Assembly: GCF_900107105.1 (NCBI RefSeq)
Contig: NZ_FNOT01000003.1
Coordinates: 248,001 to 312,000 of the forward strand
From: Geodermatophilus africanus
GTDB taxonomy: Bacteria; Actinomycetota; Actinomycetes; Mycobacteriales; Geodermatophilaceae
Direction of reading: 5' to 3'
Length of the DNA stretch: 64,000 bases
The position numbers and the translations under genes are program-made. The notes beneath the pieces are model-generated. The model did not search any database. It had not been told where the DNA came from and saw only the letters and a list, made by a program, of their open reading frames with translations. Positions 1 through 7,851 of the stretch are shown here, one piece after another; positions within the stretch are counted from its first letter, which is position 1, and every line of letters starts with the position of its first letter.

Positions 1-359
1 GGCTGGTCGTCGCGTTCCTGCTGCGCCGCCGTTTCCTGCTCACCGGGCTCGGCGCGGTCACCATGTGGCTGCGCCCGACGGGCTCGCCGCGCTGGTCGGT
101 GGGGGTGGCCTGGTACGGCGGCGACTCGCTGCTCTGGTACCGCGCGCTGTCGCTCTCGGTACGCCCGCAGCAACGGCTGTGCCGCGCGGAGTTCCGGGTG
201 CAGGGACGGCGTCGCGCGGGCGCCGAGGACGTATCCCTGCCTGAGGACGTCGTCGTCCTCTCCTGCGCCACCGCGGCCGGCCCCCGGGAACTGGCCATGG
301 ACTCCTCGACGGTGACGGGCTTCCTGTCCTGGGTCGAGTCCGCACCGCCGGTGCGTTGA
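1..359 (+). CDS. DUF2550 family membrane protein (5' truncated by window)
   Basis: The reading frame is open from base 3 and ends at TGA 357-359; the start lies before the window. The visible part begins with the end of a hydrophobic segment followed by basic residues (LLRRRF), then a soluble domain with Gly/Trp/Tyr-rich signatures (VAWYGGDSLLWYR, LSLSVRP) that I recognise as DUF2550. In actinobacteria this family commonly lies between the ATP synthase operon and murA, which fits the downstream neighbours. No biochemical function is known to me. A hairpin repeat follows 2 nt after the stop. Confidence 0.8.
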   Translation, partial: LVVAFLLRRRFLLTGLGAVTMWLRPTGSPRWSVGVAWYGGDSLLWYRALSLSVRPQQRLCRAEFRVQGRRRAGAEDVSLPEDVVVLSCATAAGPRELAMDSSTVTGFLSWVESAPPVR

Positions 360-361
360 AG

Positions 362-416
362 GGCTCCCTTGGCCCCCACCCCTCGCGGGCTCGGGGCGGG
401 ACTCTGCAAGGGGGCC
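362..416 (+). repeat. 3' hairpin repeat, copy 1 (forward)
   Basis: GC-rich inverted repeat starting 2 nt after the DUF2550 stop. The outer arms are GGCTCCCTTG (362-371) and CAAGGGGGCC (407-416), with an inner CCCCACCCC/GGGGCGGG stem and a TCGCGGGCTC loop. It lies between convergent genes, so it may terminate both. Confidence 0.75.
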
Positions 417-419
417 GGA

Positions 420-1040
420 TCAGGTCTCCGGAGCGGAATCCGACCGCGCGGCCCGCTGGGCGTGCGCGCCGCTGTGCGCGCCGGGCTCCCACAGCACGTC
501 GCCCCCGGGGTTGGCCACCCGGGCGAGGATGAACAGCAGGTCCGAGAGCCGGTTCAGGTAGCGCGCGGTCTCGGCGTTGGCGCGCTCGCCGTCGGCTTCC
601 AGCAGCGCCCAGACGCTGCGCTCGGCCCGGCGGGTCACGGTCCGCGCCTGGTGCAGCAGCGCGGCCAGCGGCGTGCCGCCGGGCAGGATGAAGCTGGCCA
701 GCGTCGGCAGCTGCTCGTTGTACGCGTCGCAGGCCGCCTCCAGCCGCTCGGTGTACGCGGCGGTCACCCGCAGCGGCGGGTACGGGGGGTCCGGCACGAC
801 TGGCGTGGACAGGTCGGCGCCGACGTCGAACAGGTCGTTCTGCACGCTGCGCAGCAGCTCGGTCAGCTCCGGGGACGGCGACCCCAGGGCCAGCGCGACG
901 CCGAGCACGCTGTTGGCCTCGTCGACGTCGGCGTAGGCCACCAGGCGCGGGTCGGTCTTGGCCACTCGGCTCATGTCCCCGAGGTGCGTCTGGCCGGCGT
1001 CGCCGGTCTTCGTGTAGATGCGGGTCAGCCGGACGGTCAT
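420..1040 (-). CDS. pduO: PduO-type cob(I)alamin adenosyltransferase
   Basis: A 206-residue protein starting ATG with the family N-terminus TRIYTKTGDAGQT (residues 6-18), the ATP-binding signature of PduO-type ATP:corrinoid adenosyltransferases. These enzymes transfer the 5'-deoxyadenosyl group of ATP to cob(I)alamin, giving coenzyme B12. Length is normal for the family. It is convergent with the DUF2550 gene and divergent from murA. The adenosylcobalamin product is the cofactor of the ethylmalonyl-CoA mutase encoded 3 kb away, so a supply role for that enzyme is likely (inference). Assignment to the PduO rather than CobA/BtuR type rests on the N-terminal motif. Confidence 0.9.
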   Translation of the reverse strand: MTVRLTRIYTKTGDAGQTHLGDMSRVAKTDPRLVAYADVDEANSVLGVALALGSPSPELTELLRSVQNDLFDVGADLSTPVVPDPPYPPLRVTAAYTERLEAACDAYNEQLPTLASFILPGGTPLAALLHQARTVTRRAERSVWALLEADGERANAETARYLNRLSDLLFILARVANPGGDVLWEPGAHSGAHAQRAARSDSAPET

Positions 1041-1157
1041 GCCCGGAGCCTAGAAGGTCCCGCTGCCCCCGGCCCCGTCCCGAGGCTCGTCCCGAGCGTG
1101 CGAGGGATGGGGACGGGGTCCTCCACCTCGCAGTGGGGCGCTGCAGCGGGGCCACCG

Positions 1158-1163
1158 TAGGGT
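1158..1163 (+). promoter_or_regulatory. murA -10 box, leaderless configuration
   Basis: TAGGGT matches the actinobacterial TANNNT -10 consensus and ends 6 nt before the GTG start of murA. Transcription would start at or next to the start codon, giving a leaderless mRNA. No Shine-Dalgarno sequence precedes the start, which agrees. Confidence 0.5.
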
Positions 1164-1169
1164 GATCGG

Positions 1170-2447
1170 GTGGAGTGCTTCGAGGTCACCGGCGGCACGG
1201 CCCTCACCGGGCGGGTCCGGGTCACCGGCGCCAAGAACAGCGCCCTCAAGCTCATGGCCGCCGCGCTGCTGGCCGCCGGGCGCACCACCATCGACGAGGT
1301 CCCCGACATCCTCGACGTGGCCATCATGAGCGAGGTGCTGCGCCGGCTGGGGTGCGAGGTCACCTACGAGCGGCACGCGCAGGGCGGCGGCGGCCGGGTG
1401 GTGGTCGACGTCCCGGACAAGCCGGACACGGAGACCGACTACGACCTGGTGCGCCGGATGCGGGCGTCGATCAGCGTCCTCGGCCCGCTCGTCGCCCGGT
1501 GCGGGTCGGCCAGGGTGGCCCTGCCCGGCGGGGACGCGATCGGCTCGCGCGGACTGGACATGCACATCTCCGGCCTCGAGCGGCTCGGCGCCACCATCGA
1601 GAGCGAGCACGGCTTCCTGGTGGCCACCGCGCCGCGGCTGGTGGGCACCAGCATCTGGCTGGACTTCCCGTCGGTCGGGGCCACGGAGAACCTGGTGATG
1701 GCCGCGGTGCTCGCGCAGGGGACGACGGTCGTCGACAACGCCGCCCGCGAGCCGGAGATCGTCGACCTCTGCGCGATGCTCGCCGGGATGGGCGCGCAGA
1801 TCGACGGGGCGGGCACCTCGACGATCACCGTCGAGGGCGTCCCGGCGCTGCGGCCGGTCACCTACACGACCGTGCCCGACCGGATCGTCGCCGGCACCTG
1901 GGCGATCGGCGCGGTGATGACCCGCGGCGACGTCGTCATCGAGCGGGCCGTCCCCGACCACCTCACGGTGGCCCTCGCCAAGCTGGCTGACGCCGGTGCG
2001 CACGTCGAACCGGTGGACGGCGGGCTGCGGGTGGCGATGGACGGCCGCCCGCGCTGCGTGGACGTCGTCACGCTGCCCTACCCGGGGTTCCCGACCGACC
2101 TCCAGCCGATGGCGGTGGCGCTGGCCGCCGTCTCCACGGGCACCGCGCTGATCACCGAGAACGTCTTCGAGGGCCGGTTCATGTTCGTCAACGAGCTGGT
2201 CCGGCTGGGCGCCTCGGTGCGCACCGACGGCCACCACGCCGTCGTCCGGGGCCGGGAGCGGCTCTCGAGCGCGCCGGTGCTGGCCACCGACATCCGCGCC
2301 GGCGCCGGGCTCGTGCTGGCCGGGCTGGTGTCCGACGGCGTGACCGAGGTGCAGGACGTGCACCACGTCGACCGCGGCTACCCCGACTTCGTCGAGCAGC
2401 TGCGCGGCCTGGGGGCGCGGATCGAGCGGGTCGAGCGACCCGGCTGA
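1170..2447 (+). CDS. murA: UDP-N-acetylglucosamine 1-carboxyvinyltransferase MurA
   Basis: A 425-residue EPSP-synthase-fold protein that transfers enolpyruvate from PEP to UDP-GlcNAc, the first committed cytoplasmic step of peptidoglycan synthesis. The N-terminal substrate motif TGAKNSALK (Lys22) is present. The catalytic loop reads PGGDAIGSR, so the position of the E. coli active-site Cys115 is Asp122. This is the same natural substitution known in Mycobacterium tuberculosis MurA, and it confers intrinsic fosfomycin insensitivity. Length is full. The GTG start is supported by a leaderless -10 box 6 nt upstream and by alignment of MECFEVTGG with the family N-terminus. Confidence 0.97.
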   Translation: MECFEVTGGTALTGRVRVTGAKNSALKLMAAALLAAGRTTIDEVPDILDVAIMSEVLRRLGCEVTYERHAQGGGGRVVVDVPDKPDTETDYDLVRRMRASISVLGPLVARCGSARVALPGGDAIGSRGLDMHISGLERLGATIESEHGFLVATAPRLVGTSIWLDFPSVGATENLVMAAVLAQGTTVVDNAAREPEIVDLCAMLAGMGAQIDGAGTSTITVEGVPALRPVTYTTVPDRIVAGTWAIGAVMTRGDVVIERAVPDHLTVALAKLADAGAHVEPVDGGLRVAMDGRPRCVDVVTLPYPGFPTDLQPMAVALAAVSTGTALITENVFEGRFMFVNELVRLGASVRTDGHHAVVRGRERLSSAPVLATDIRAGAGLVLAGLVSDGVTEVQDVHHVDRGYPDFVEQLRGLGARIERVERPG

Positions 2448-2509
2448 CCCTCCCGGCCGGGTCGACCCGGACGCGGAGCGGGACTCCGCCGTGCCCCACA
2501 CTCGGGAGG

Positions 2510-3541
2510 GTGCACGACGAGGGCAGGACCCGTCCCACCCCGACCGACGCCGAGCTCGGCCGACTGCTGCTCGGTGGTCCGCGGCGGTACACCCGGACAC
2601 AGGTGACCGAGTTGTCCGGCATGCCGCCGGACGCCTTCCGCCGGCTGTGGCACGCCCTGGGCTTCAGCGAGGCCGCCGAGGACGACGCGGTGTTCACCGA
2701 CGGCGACGTCGCCGCGCTGCACGCCCTGGCCGACCTCGTCCACGCCGGGTTCGTCGCCCCGGGCACCGAGGCGTCGTTCGCCCGGGCGCTGGCGCAGCCG
2801 CTGGCGCGGCTGGCCGACTGGCAGACCACCCTGCTCACCAGTGCCCTCGCCCGCGACCGCGACGGGGAGCCCGACCGGGCGGGCAGCCCCGGGGACCTGC
2901 CGCCGGCGGCCGACGCGCTGCTGTCGCTGCTGCGCGTGGTGCAGGACCAGGTGTGGCGCCGGCACCTGGCGGCAGCGGTCGAGCGGGCGCCCGCCGCACC
3001 GGCCGGCGGCGAGGAGCGCGAACTGGCGGTCGGCTTCGCCGACCTGGTCGGCTACACCACCCGCACGCGCGGCATGAGCGGTGCCGAGCTGGCCGTCATG
3101 GTGGAGGACTTCGAGGCGACGGCCGCCGAGGTGGTGGCCCGCGGCGGCGGGCGGGTGGTCAAGACCGTCGGCGACGGGGTGCTCTTCACCGCCGCGGACC
3201 CGGCGGCCGCGGCGGAGATCGGGCTCTCGCTGCCCGAGCGGTGGGGGGCCGTGGACCGGCCGCCGCTGCGGGTCGGCCTCGCGCACGGACGGGTGCTCAC
3301 CCGGCTCGGCGACGTCTACTCGTCGGTGGTGAACCTTGCCAGCCGGCTGACCACGGTGGCCCGCGCCGGGAGCGTGCTCGTCGACCGCGAGCTGGCCGCC
3401 CGGCTGCGGCAGCACCCCGACTACCGGATCGAACCGCTGCAGCGCCGCTCGGTCCGCGGCTTCGACGACCTGCAGCCGTGGCTGGTCAGCCGCTGCAGTG
3501 CGACCGAGGGACCACCGGACCCCGCCGAGCGGTCGAGCTGA
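2510..3541 (+). CDS. Class III adenylate cyclase with Rv1264-like N-terminal regulatory domain
   Basis: A 343-residue soluble protein. Residues 1-150 are a helical N-terminal domain resembling the autoinhibitory, pH-sensing regulatory domain of mycobacterial Rv1264 (it begins with a YTRTQVTELSG-type segment). The class III catalytic domain spans roughly 165-335. It carries the first metal Asp in FADLVGYT, the substrate Lys and second metal Asp in VKTVGDGVLF, the adenine-specifying Asp in GDVYSS, and the Asn and Arg of VNLASR, so all canonical catalytic residues are intact. The predicted reaction is ATP to cAMP plus pyrophosphate. The GTG at 2510 is the first plausible start; GGGAGG abuts it closely, so the exact start is uncertain. 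No transmembrane segment is visible. Confidence 0.88.
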   Translation: MHDEGRTRPTPTDAELGRLLLGGPRRYTRTQVTELSGMPPDAFRRLWHALGFSEAAEDDAVFTDGDVAALHALADLVHAGFVAPGTEASFARALAQPLARLADWQTTLLTSALARDRDGEPDRAGSPGDLPPAADALLSLLRVVQDQVWRRHLAAAVERAPAAPAGGEERELAVGFADLVGYTTRTRGMSGAELAVMVEDFEATAAEVVARGGGRVVKTVGDGVLFTAADPAAAAEIGLSLPERWGAVDRPPLRVGLAHGRVLTRLGDVYSSVVNLASRLTTVARAGSVLVDRELAARLRQHPDYRIEPLQRRSVRGFDDLQPWLVSRCSATEGPPDPAERSS

Positions 3542-3547
3542 CGGCCC

Positions 3548-3592
3548 TCGTGCAGGGGCCCGGGCAGAGCGGAGCGAGGTCCGGGGGCACGG
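3548..3592. terminator. possible bidirectional terminator hairpin between convergent genes
   Basis: The convergent gap holds CGTGC...GCACG and GGCCCGG...CCGGGGGC arms that can form an imperfect GC-rich stem. There is no T tract. It is weaker than the other hairpins in the window and not a clear member of the repeat family. Confidence 0.3.
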
Positions 3593-3601
3593 CGGCCGCG
3601 C

Positions 3602-3916
3602 TCAGCCGGCGGGGAACGACGAGGCCAGCGCGCGGGCGCGGTCGGCGTCCTCGGGGAACACGAGCACCTCGGCCCGGTGCGGGCCGGGGAAGCGCACGGT
3701 GGAGCGGATGCCCGCGTCGGAGAGCACCGCCCGCAGTGCCAGCGCCGACTCCCGCCGGGACATCGTGGCGACGCGGGTGAGCAGGCCGTCGTCCGCCGGC
3801 GGGCGACGGCGCGGTTCGCCCCGGAAGGCCCACCGCAGGAAGAGGGCCAGCAGGGCGAGGACGGCGAACGCGATCACCGGTCCCGCCAGGTAGTGCGTGC
3901 CGGCCACCGGCGCCAT
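3602..3916 (-). CDS. small single-pass membrane protein with C-terminal cytosolic domain
   Basis: A 104-residue product. I chose the ATG at 3916 because GAGAGGAGG sits 7-8 nt upstream; an upstream in-frame start at 3961 lacks such a site. Residues 10-27 form one hydrophobic segment (IAFAVLALLALFLRWAF), followed by a basic stretch. A domain of about 60 residues follows (TRVATMSRRESALALRAVL...STVRF...AEVLVFPED) whose beta-alpha pattern resembles small ferredoxin-like or DUF2007-type folds, but I do not recognise the family with confidence. It is convergent with the adenylate cyclase and divergent from ecm. Function unknown. Confidence 0.7.
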   Translation of the reverse strand: MAPVAGTHYLAGPVIAFAVLALLALFLRWAFRGEPRRRPPADDGLLTRVATMSRRESALALRAVLSDAGIRSTVRFPGPHRAEVLVFPEDADRARALASSFPAG

Positions 3917-3976
3917 CGCGAACCTCCTCTCCGCGCCTGCGAGTGTGCCACCGGGGGACACCCGGAGGAGGCCTCG

Positions 3977-3991
3977 CTACTGACCGGTAAC
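3977..3991 (+). promoter_or_regulatory. candidate operator upstream of ecm (GTTAC-N6-GTA dyad)
   Basis: CTACTGACCGGTAAC lies 5 nt upstream of the ecm -10 box. Its reverse complement reads GTTAC-CGGTCA-GTAG. A 13-of-15 identical sequence, CTACTCACCAGTAAC, lies in the same orientation upstream of ccr, and a perfect GTTAC-N6-GTAAC palindrome precedes etfB. The dyad form is typical of a dimeric regulator such as a TetR protein (inference). Confidence 0.5.
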
Positions 3992-3996
3992 ACCCA

Positions 3997-4002
3997 TAGA
4001 CT
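3997..4002 (+). promoter_or_regulatory. ecm -10 box, leaderless configuration
   Basis: TAGACT fits TANNNT and ends 8 nt before the ATG at 4011, with no Shine-Dalgarno sequence in between. The candidate operator occupies the region between -10 and -35. Confidence 0.5.
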
Positions 4003-4010
4003 CCCCGTCC

Positions 4011-6011
4011 ATGCCGTTCCCTGCATCGCCGGAGGAGCGCGACCGCCCGTGGGTCATGCGCACCTACGCGGGCCACTCGTCGCCGGCCGAGTCCAACGCG
4101 CTGTACCGGCGCAACCTGGCCAAGGGGCAGACCGGGCTGTCGGTCGCGTTCGACCTGCCGACGCAGACCGGCTACGACCCCGACGACGAGCTCTCCGTTG
4201 GGGAGGTCGGCAAGGTCGGCGTGCCGATCACGCACCTCGGCGACATGCGCGCGCTCTTCGACGGCATCCCGCTCGACGGGATGAACACGTCGATGACGAT
4301 CAACGCGACGGCGATGTGGCTGCTGGCGCTCTACCAGGCGGTGGCCGAGGAGCAGGGGCACGACGTCGCGGAGCTGGCCGGGACGACGCAGAACGACATC
4401 ATCAAGGAGTACCTGTCGCGCGGGACGTACGTCTTCCCGCCCGAGCCCTCCATGCGGCTGATCACCGACATGGTCGCCTACACGGTGTCGGCGATGCCGA
4501 GGTGGAACCCGATCAACATCTGCAGCTACCACCTGCAGGAGGCCGGGGCGACCCCGGTGCAGGAGATCGCCTACGCGATGAGCACTGCGATCGCCGTCCT
4601 GGACTCGGTGCGCGACTCCGGGCAGGTGCCGCGGGAGCGCTTCGGCGAGGTGGTCGCGCGCATCTCCTTCTTCGTCAACGCGGGCGTCCGCTTCGTCGAG
4701 GAGATGTGCAAGATGCGGGCCTTCACGCAGCTGTGGGACGAGCTGACCCGCGAGCGGTACGGCGTCGAGGCCGCGGAGCACCGCCGCTTCCGCTACGGCG
4801 TGCAGGTCAACTCGCTGGGCCTGACCGAGGCCCAGCCGGAGAACAACGTGCAGCGGATCGTGCTGGAGATGCTCGCGGTCACGTTGTCCAGGGACGCCCG
4901 CGCCCGCGCCGTGCAGCTGCCCGCCTGGAACGAGGCGCTGGGGCTGCCCCGGCCGTGGGACCAGCAGTGGTCGCTGCGGCTGCAGCAGGTGCTGGCCTAC
5001 GAGACCGACCTGCTCGAGTACGAGGACCTGTTCACCGGCTCGGTGGTGGTGGAGCGGAAGGTCGCCGAGCTGGTCGAGGGCGCCCGGGCGGAGATCGCCC
5101 GGGTGCAGGAGATGGGCGGCGCGGTGGCCGCCGTGGAGTCCGGCTACATGAAGGGCCGGCTGGTCGCCTCGCTGGCCGAGCGGCGCCGCCGGCTGGAGAA
5201 CGGGGACGACGTCGTCGTCGGGGTGAACCGGTTCGAGGTCACCGAGCCCAACCCGCTGCTGGCCGACCTCGACGCCGCCATCCAGGTGGTCGACCCCGCT
5301 GTGGAGACCGCCGCCTGCGAGTCGGTCCAGAAGTGGCGGGCCCAGCGCGACCCGGCGCCGGTGGAGCGGGCGCTCGCGCGGCTGCGCGCGGTCGCCGGGA
5401 CCGACGGGAACCTCATGGCCGCCACCCTGGAGTGCGCCCGCGCCGGCGTCACGACGGGCGAGTGGGCCGGCGTGCTGCGCGAGGTCTTCGGCGAGTACCG
5501 GGCACCCACCGGCGTCGCCGCGGCCGCGGGGGGCGGCGAGGCCGACGCGACGCTGGCCGACGTCCGGGAGCGGGTGCGCACCACGGGGGAGGAGCTGGGC
5601 GGGCGGCTGCGGTTCCTGGTCGGCAAGCCCGGCCTCGACGGGCACAGCAACGGCGCCGAGCAGATCGCCGTCCGCGCGCGCGACGCCGGCTTCGAGGTCG
5701 TCTACCAGGGCATCCGGCTCACGCCGGCGCAGATCGTCAGCGCCGCGGTCGAGGAGGACGTGCACGTGGTCGGGCTGTCGGTGCTCTCCGGCTCGCACCT
5801 GCAGGTGGTGCCGGCGGTGCTGCGGGGGCTGCGGGACGCCGGTCTCGAGGACGTCCCCGTGGTCGTCGGCGGCATCGTGCCCGACAGCGACGCCCGCCGG
5901 CTGCGCGAGCAGGGCGTGGCCCGGGTCTTCACGCCGAAGGACTTCGGGCTGACCGACATCATGCGCCAGCTCGTCGACGTGGTCCGCGAGGCCAACGGCC
6001 TCGACGGGTAG
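4011..6011 (+). CDS. ecm: Ethylmalonyl-CoA mutase (MeaA/Ecm), B12-dependent
   Basis: A 666-residue single-chain acyl-CoA mutase with an N-terminal TIM-barrel domain (about 1-500) and a C-terminal cobalamin-binding domain (about 530-660). The latter carries the base-off DxHxxG motif as LDGHSNG near residues 542-548, then SVLSGSH and VVVGGIVP. The N-terminal DRPWVMRTYAGHS and the TYDPD-type loop (TQTGYDPDDELSVGEVG) match the MeaA subgroup rather than methylmalonyl- or isobutyryl-CoA mutase. Family knowledge: MeaA of Streptomyces and Ecm of Rhodobacter convert (2R)-ethylmalonyl-CoA to methylsuccinyl-CoA. ccr, epimerase, meaB and adenosyltransferase in this window support the role. It is transcribed alone, divergent from the small membrane protein gene. 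Confidence 0.92.
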   Translation: MPFPASPEERDRPWVMRTYAGHSSPAESNALYRRNLAKGQTGLSVAFDLPTQTGYDPDDELSVGEVGKVGVPITHLGDMRALFDGIPLDGMNTSMTINATAMWLLALYQAVAEEQGHDVAELAGTTQNDIIKEYLSRGTYVFPPEPSMRLITDMVAYTVSAMPRWNPINICSYHLQEAGATPVQEIAYAMSTAIAVLDSVRDSGQVPRERFGEVVARISFFVNAGVRFVEEMCKMRAFTQLWDELTRERYGVEAAEHRRFRYGVQVNSLGLTEAQPENNVQRIVLEMLAVTLSRDARARAVQLPAWNEALGLPRPWDQQWSLRLQQVLAYETDLLEYEDLFTGSVVVERKVAELVEGARAEIARVQEMGGAVAAVESGYMKGRLVASLAERRRRLENGDDVVVGVNRFEVTEPNPLLADLDAAIQVVDPAVETAACESVQKWRAQRDPAPVERALARLRAVAGTDGNLMAATLECARAGVTTGEWAGVLREVFGEYRAPTGVAAAAGGGEADATLADVRERVRTTGEELGGRLRFLVGKPGLDGHSNGAEQIAVRARDAGFEVVYQGIRLTPAQIVSAAVEEDVHVVGLSVLSGSHLQVVPAVLRGLRDAGLEDVPVVVGGIVPDSDARRLREQGVARVFTPKDFGLTDIMRQLVDVVREANGLDG

Positions 6012-6015
6012 CCGC

Positions 6016-7041
6016 TCAGAGGTCGACGACGACGCCTTCGGTGGCGCTGCGGCGCGCGGCGTCGAGCACCGTGGCGGTCGCGACGGCCTCCCGCGGGTCC
6101 ACCGGCACCGGTCCCTGCCCGCGGACGGCGGCGGCGAACGCCGGGTAGAAGGTGTCCCAGCGGCCCCGCTCGGTCGGGACCACGACGCCCTCGTCCCCGC
6201 GCCGCAGCCGGCCCCAGCGCCCCTGCGGCTCCCCGCCCCACCCCTCGCCCAGCGTCGCCGGCGTCTGCCCGGCCAGCAGCGCGGCCTCCTGCCCGTCCAT
6301 CGGCCCGCCGACGACGTAGCCGCCCTCGGTGCCGCTGACCCGGAAACGGTCGCCGGGCGCCCCCTGGCTCCAGCTGCCCCACAGGTGCGAACGGGCGCCG
6401 TGGGCGTGGGTGAGCGCGACGAAGACGTCGTCGTCCAGGCCCGACTCCCGCAGCCGCCACTCGGCGTACACGCTCGTCGCCGGGCCGAGCAGCACCAGCG
6501 CCTGGTCGACGAGGTGGCTGCCGAAGTCCAGCAGCGTGCCGCCGCCCGCGGCCGGCGGGCCCGGCTCGGGCTCGAAGCGCTCGAAGCGCGACTCGAAGCG
6601 GGTCACCGTGCCGAGCCGCCCGGCGTCCACCAGCGCCCGGACGGTGCGGAAGTCGGAGTCCCAGCGGCGGTTCTGGTACGGCGCCAGCGGCAGCCGGCGG
6701 GCCGCGGCCAGCCGCACCGTCCCGGACGCGGCCGGGGCGTCCAGGGCGAAGGGCTTGTCGCACACCACGGCGAGGTCCAGGCCGAGGGCCTGCTCGCTGA
6801 GCGGGGTGTGCGTGTCGGCCGGCGTGGAGATCGCCACCGCCTCGGCACCGGCCTCGGCCAGCTCCTCGAGCGAGCCGAAGGTGCGCAGGCCGGGGTGCTC
6901 GGCGGCGACCTGCGCGCGCCGCTCCGCCGACGTCGTCACCACGCCGAAGAGGTCGACCTCCTCGGCGGCCGCCAGCAGGGGAGCGTGGAAGTACCGGCCG
7001 CCGAAGCCGTAGCCCACCAGTCCGAAGCGCACGAGGTCCAT
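6016..7041 (-). CDS. Gfo/Idh/MocA family NAD(P)-dependent oxidoreductase
   Basis: A 341-residue protein with an N-terminal Rossmann fold (RFGLVGYGFGGR, residues 5-16), the family CDKP motif near residue 95 (VVCDKPFAL), and a C-terminal alpha/beta domain (YQNRRWDSDF, DFGSHLVDQ) typical of the YdgJ/YhhX branch. These enzymes oxidise or reduce sugars or sugar acids at one carbon; the substrate cannot be read from sequence. It is convergent with ecm, with a gap of only 4 nt, and ends a single-gene unit. Confidence 0.88.
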   Translation of the reverse strand: MDLVRFGLVGYGFGGRYFHAPLLAAAEEVDLFGVVTTSAERRAQVAAEHPGLRTFGSLEELAEAGAEAVAISTPADTHTPLSEQALGLDLAVVCDKPFALDAPAASGTVRLAAARRLPLAPYQNRRWDSDFRTVRALVDAGRLGTVTRFESRFERFEPEPGPPAAGGGTLLDFGSHLVDQALVLLGPATSVYAEWRLRESGLDDDVFVALTHAHGARSHLWGSWSQGAPGDRFRVSGTEGGYVVGGPMDGQEAALLAGQTPATLGEGWGGEPQGRWGRLRRGDEGVVVPTERGRWDTFYPAFAAAVRGQGPVPVDPREAVATATVLDAARRSATEGVVVDL

Positions 7042-7066
7042 GCCGCGATCATGCCCTCCGCGGCGT

Positions 7067-7795
7067 TCAGCGCAGGCGCGGGCCGAAGCGGACGTCGACG
7101 CCCGGGGAGAACAGCACGCTGTCGGGGGCGCCGTCGACCCGCGGCAGCCCGGCCGCGGGCACCAGGTCCTGCTCGCACGCGACCAGCTCGGCGGCGTGCA
7201 GCGGCCAGGCCGGGTGCTCGTTGGGCCAGTACGCCAGGCGGCCGGCCGCCGTCTGATGCAGTCCCCACCGGCCGGTCAGGAAACCGGCCAGGGAGCCGGG
7301 GTCGGCCAGCCGGTTCCCCACCCGGACGACGACCCGCCCGCCGGCCCCGCGCGGGCCGGGCCAGCGCCGGCGGGAGGTGTAGGTGACCAGGTCGCCGTCG
7401 CGGCGCACCCGCATCCGCGCCCAGCAGTAGGGCAGGCCGGCCACCCAGCGGGCGGCGAGCACGGGCAGCAGCCGGTCGGCGTCCAGCGACCGGAACACCA
7501 CCCCGCGCCGTCCCGCGTCGTCGGTCGAGTACAGCCGGACGTTGGTCTCGGCGAAGGAGCCGGCCCACGGCAGGCCCGGCGCGCCGAGCACGCCGATGCG
7601 GCGCATCCGGAACGGGATCAGCCCGACGTAGGTGGCGCCGTCCAGGACGTCGGGCCGGGTGCCCGCGGGCAGCAGCGGGGCGACCAGCGCGGGGTCCACC
7701 GCCCAGTGCAGGAAGGTGACGTCGCGCCAGCCCTGCGTGAAGACCGTGCGCCCGGCCGGCCGAGGTGCGGTGTCGGTGACCTGCTCGGGTTCCAC
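7067..7795 (-). CDS. DUF2071 (YqjF-like) protein
   Basis: A 242-residue protein with the DUF2071 pattern: WRDVTFLHWAVDP near the N-terminus, then YVGLIPFRM, ETNVRLYS, GVVFRSLD and a C-terminal LFSPGVDVRFG. Function of the family is unestablished; members adopt an acetoacetate-decarboxylase-like fold. I chose the GTG at 7795, because the longer reading frame (to 7870) would run into the divergent crotonase gene and family homology begins near FTQGWRDV. No signal peptide or membrane segment. Confidence 0.8.
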   Translation of the reverse strand: MEPEQVTDTAPRPAGRTVFTQGWRDVTFLHWAVDPALVAPLLPAGTRPDVLDGATYVGLIPFRMRRIGVLGAPGLPWAGSFAETNVRLYSTDDAGRRGVVFRSLDADRLLPVLAARWVAGLPYCWARMRVRRDGDLVTYTSRRRWPGPRGAGGRVVVRVGNRLADPGSLAGFLTGRWGLHQTAAGRLAYWPNEHPAWPLHAAELVACEQDLVPAAGLPRVDGAPDSVLFSPGVDVRFGPRLR

Positions 7796-7851
7796 ACCGC
7801 CGAGCCTGCCAGCCCGTTGCCACCCGCGGCTGTGCGTGGTGTGGTCGGCCC

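Noticed and set aside
3486-5798. Open frame of 770 codons opposite ecm
   Set aside because: Composition is that of a GC-rich antisense shadow; ecm on the plus strand is fully conserved.
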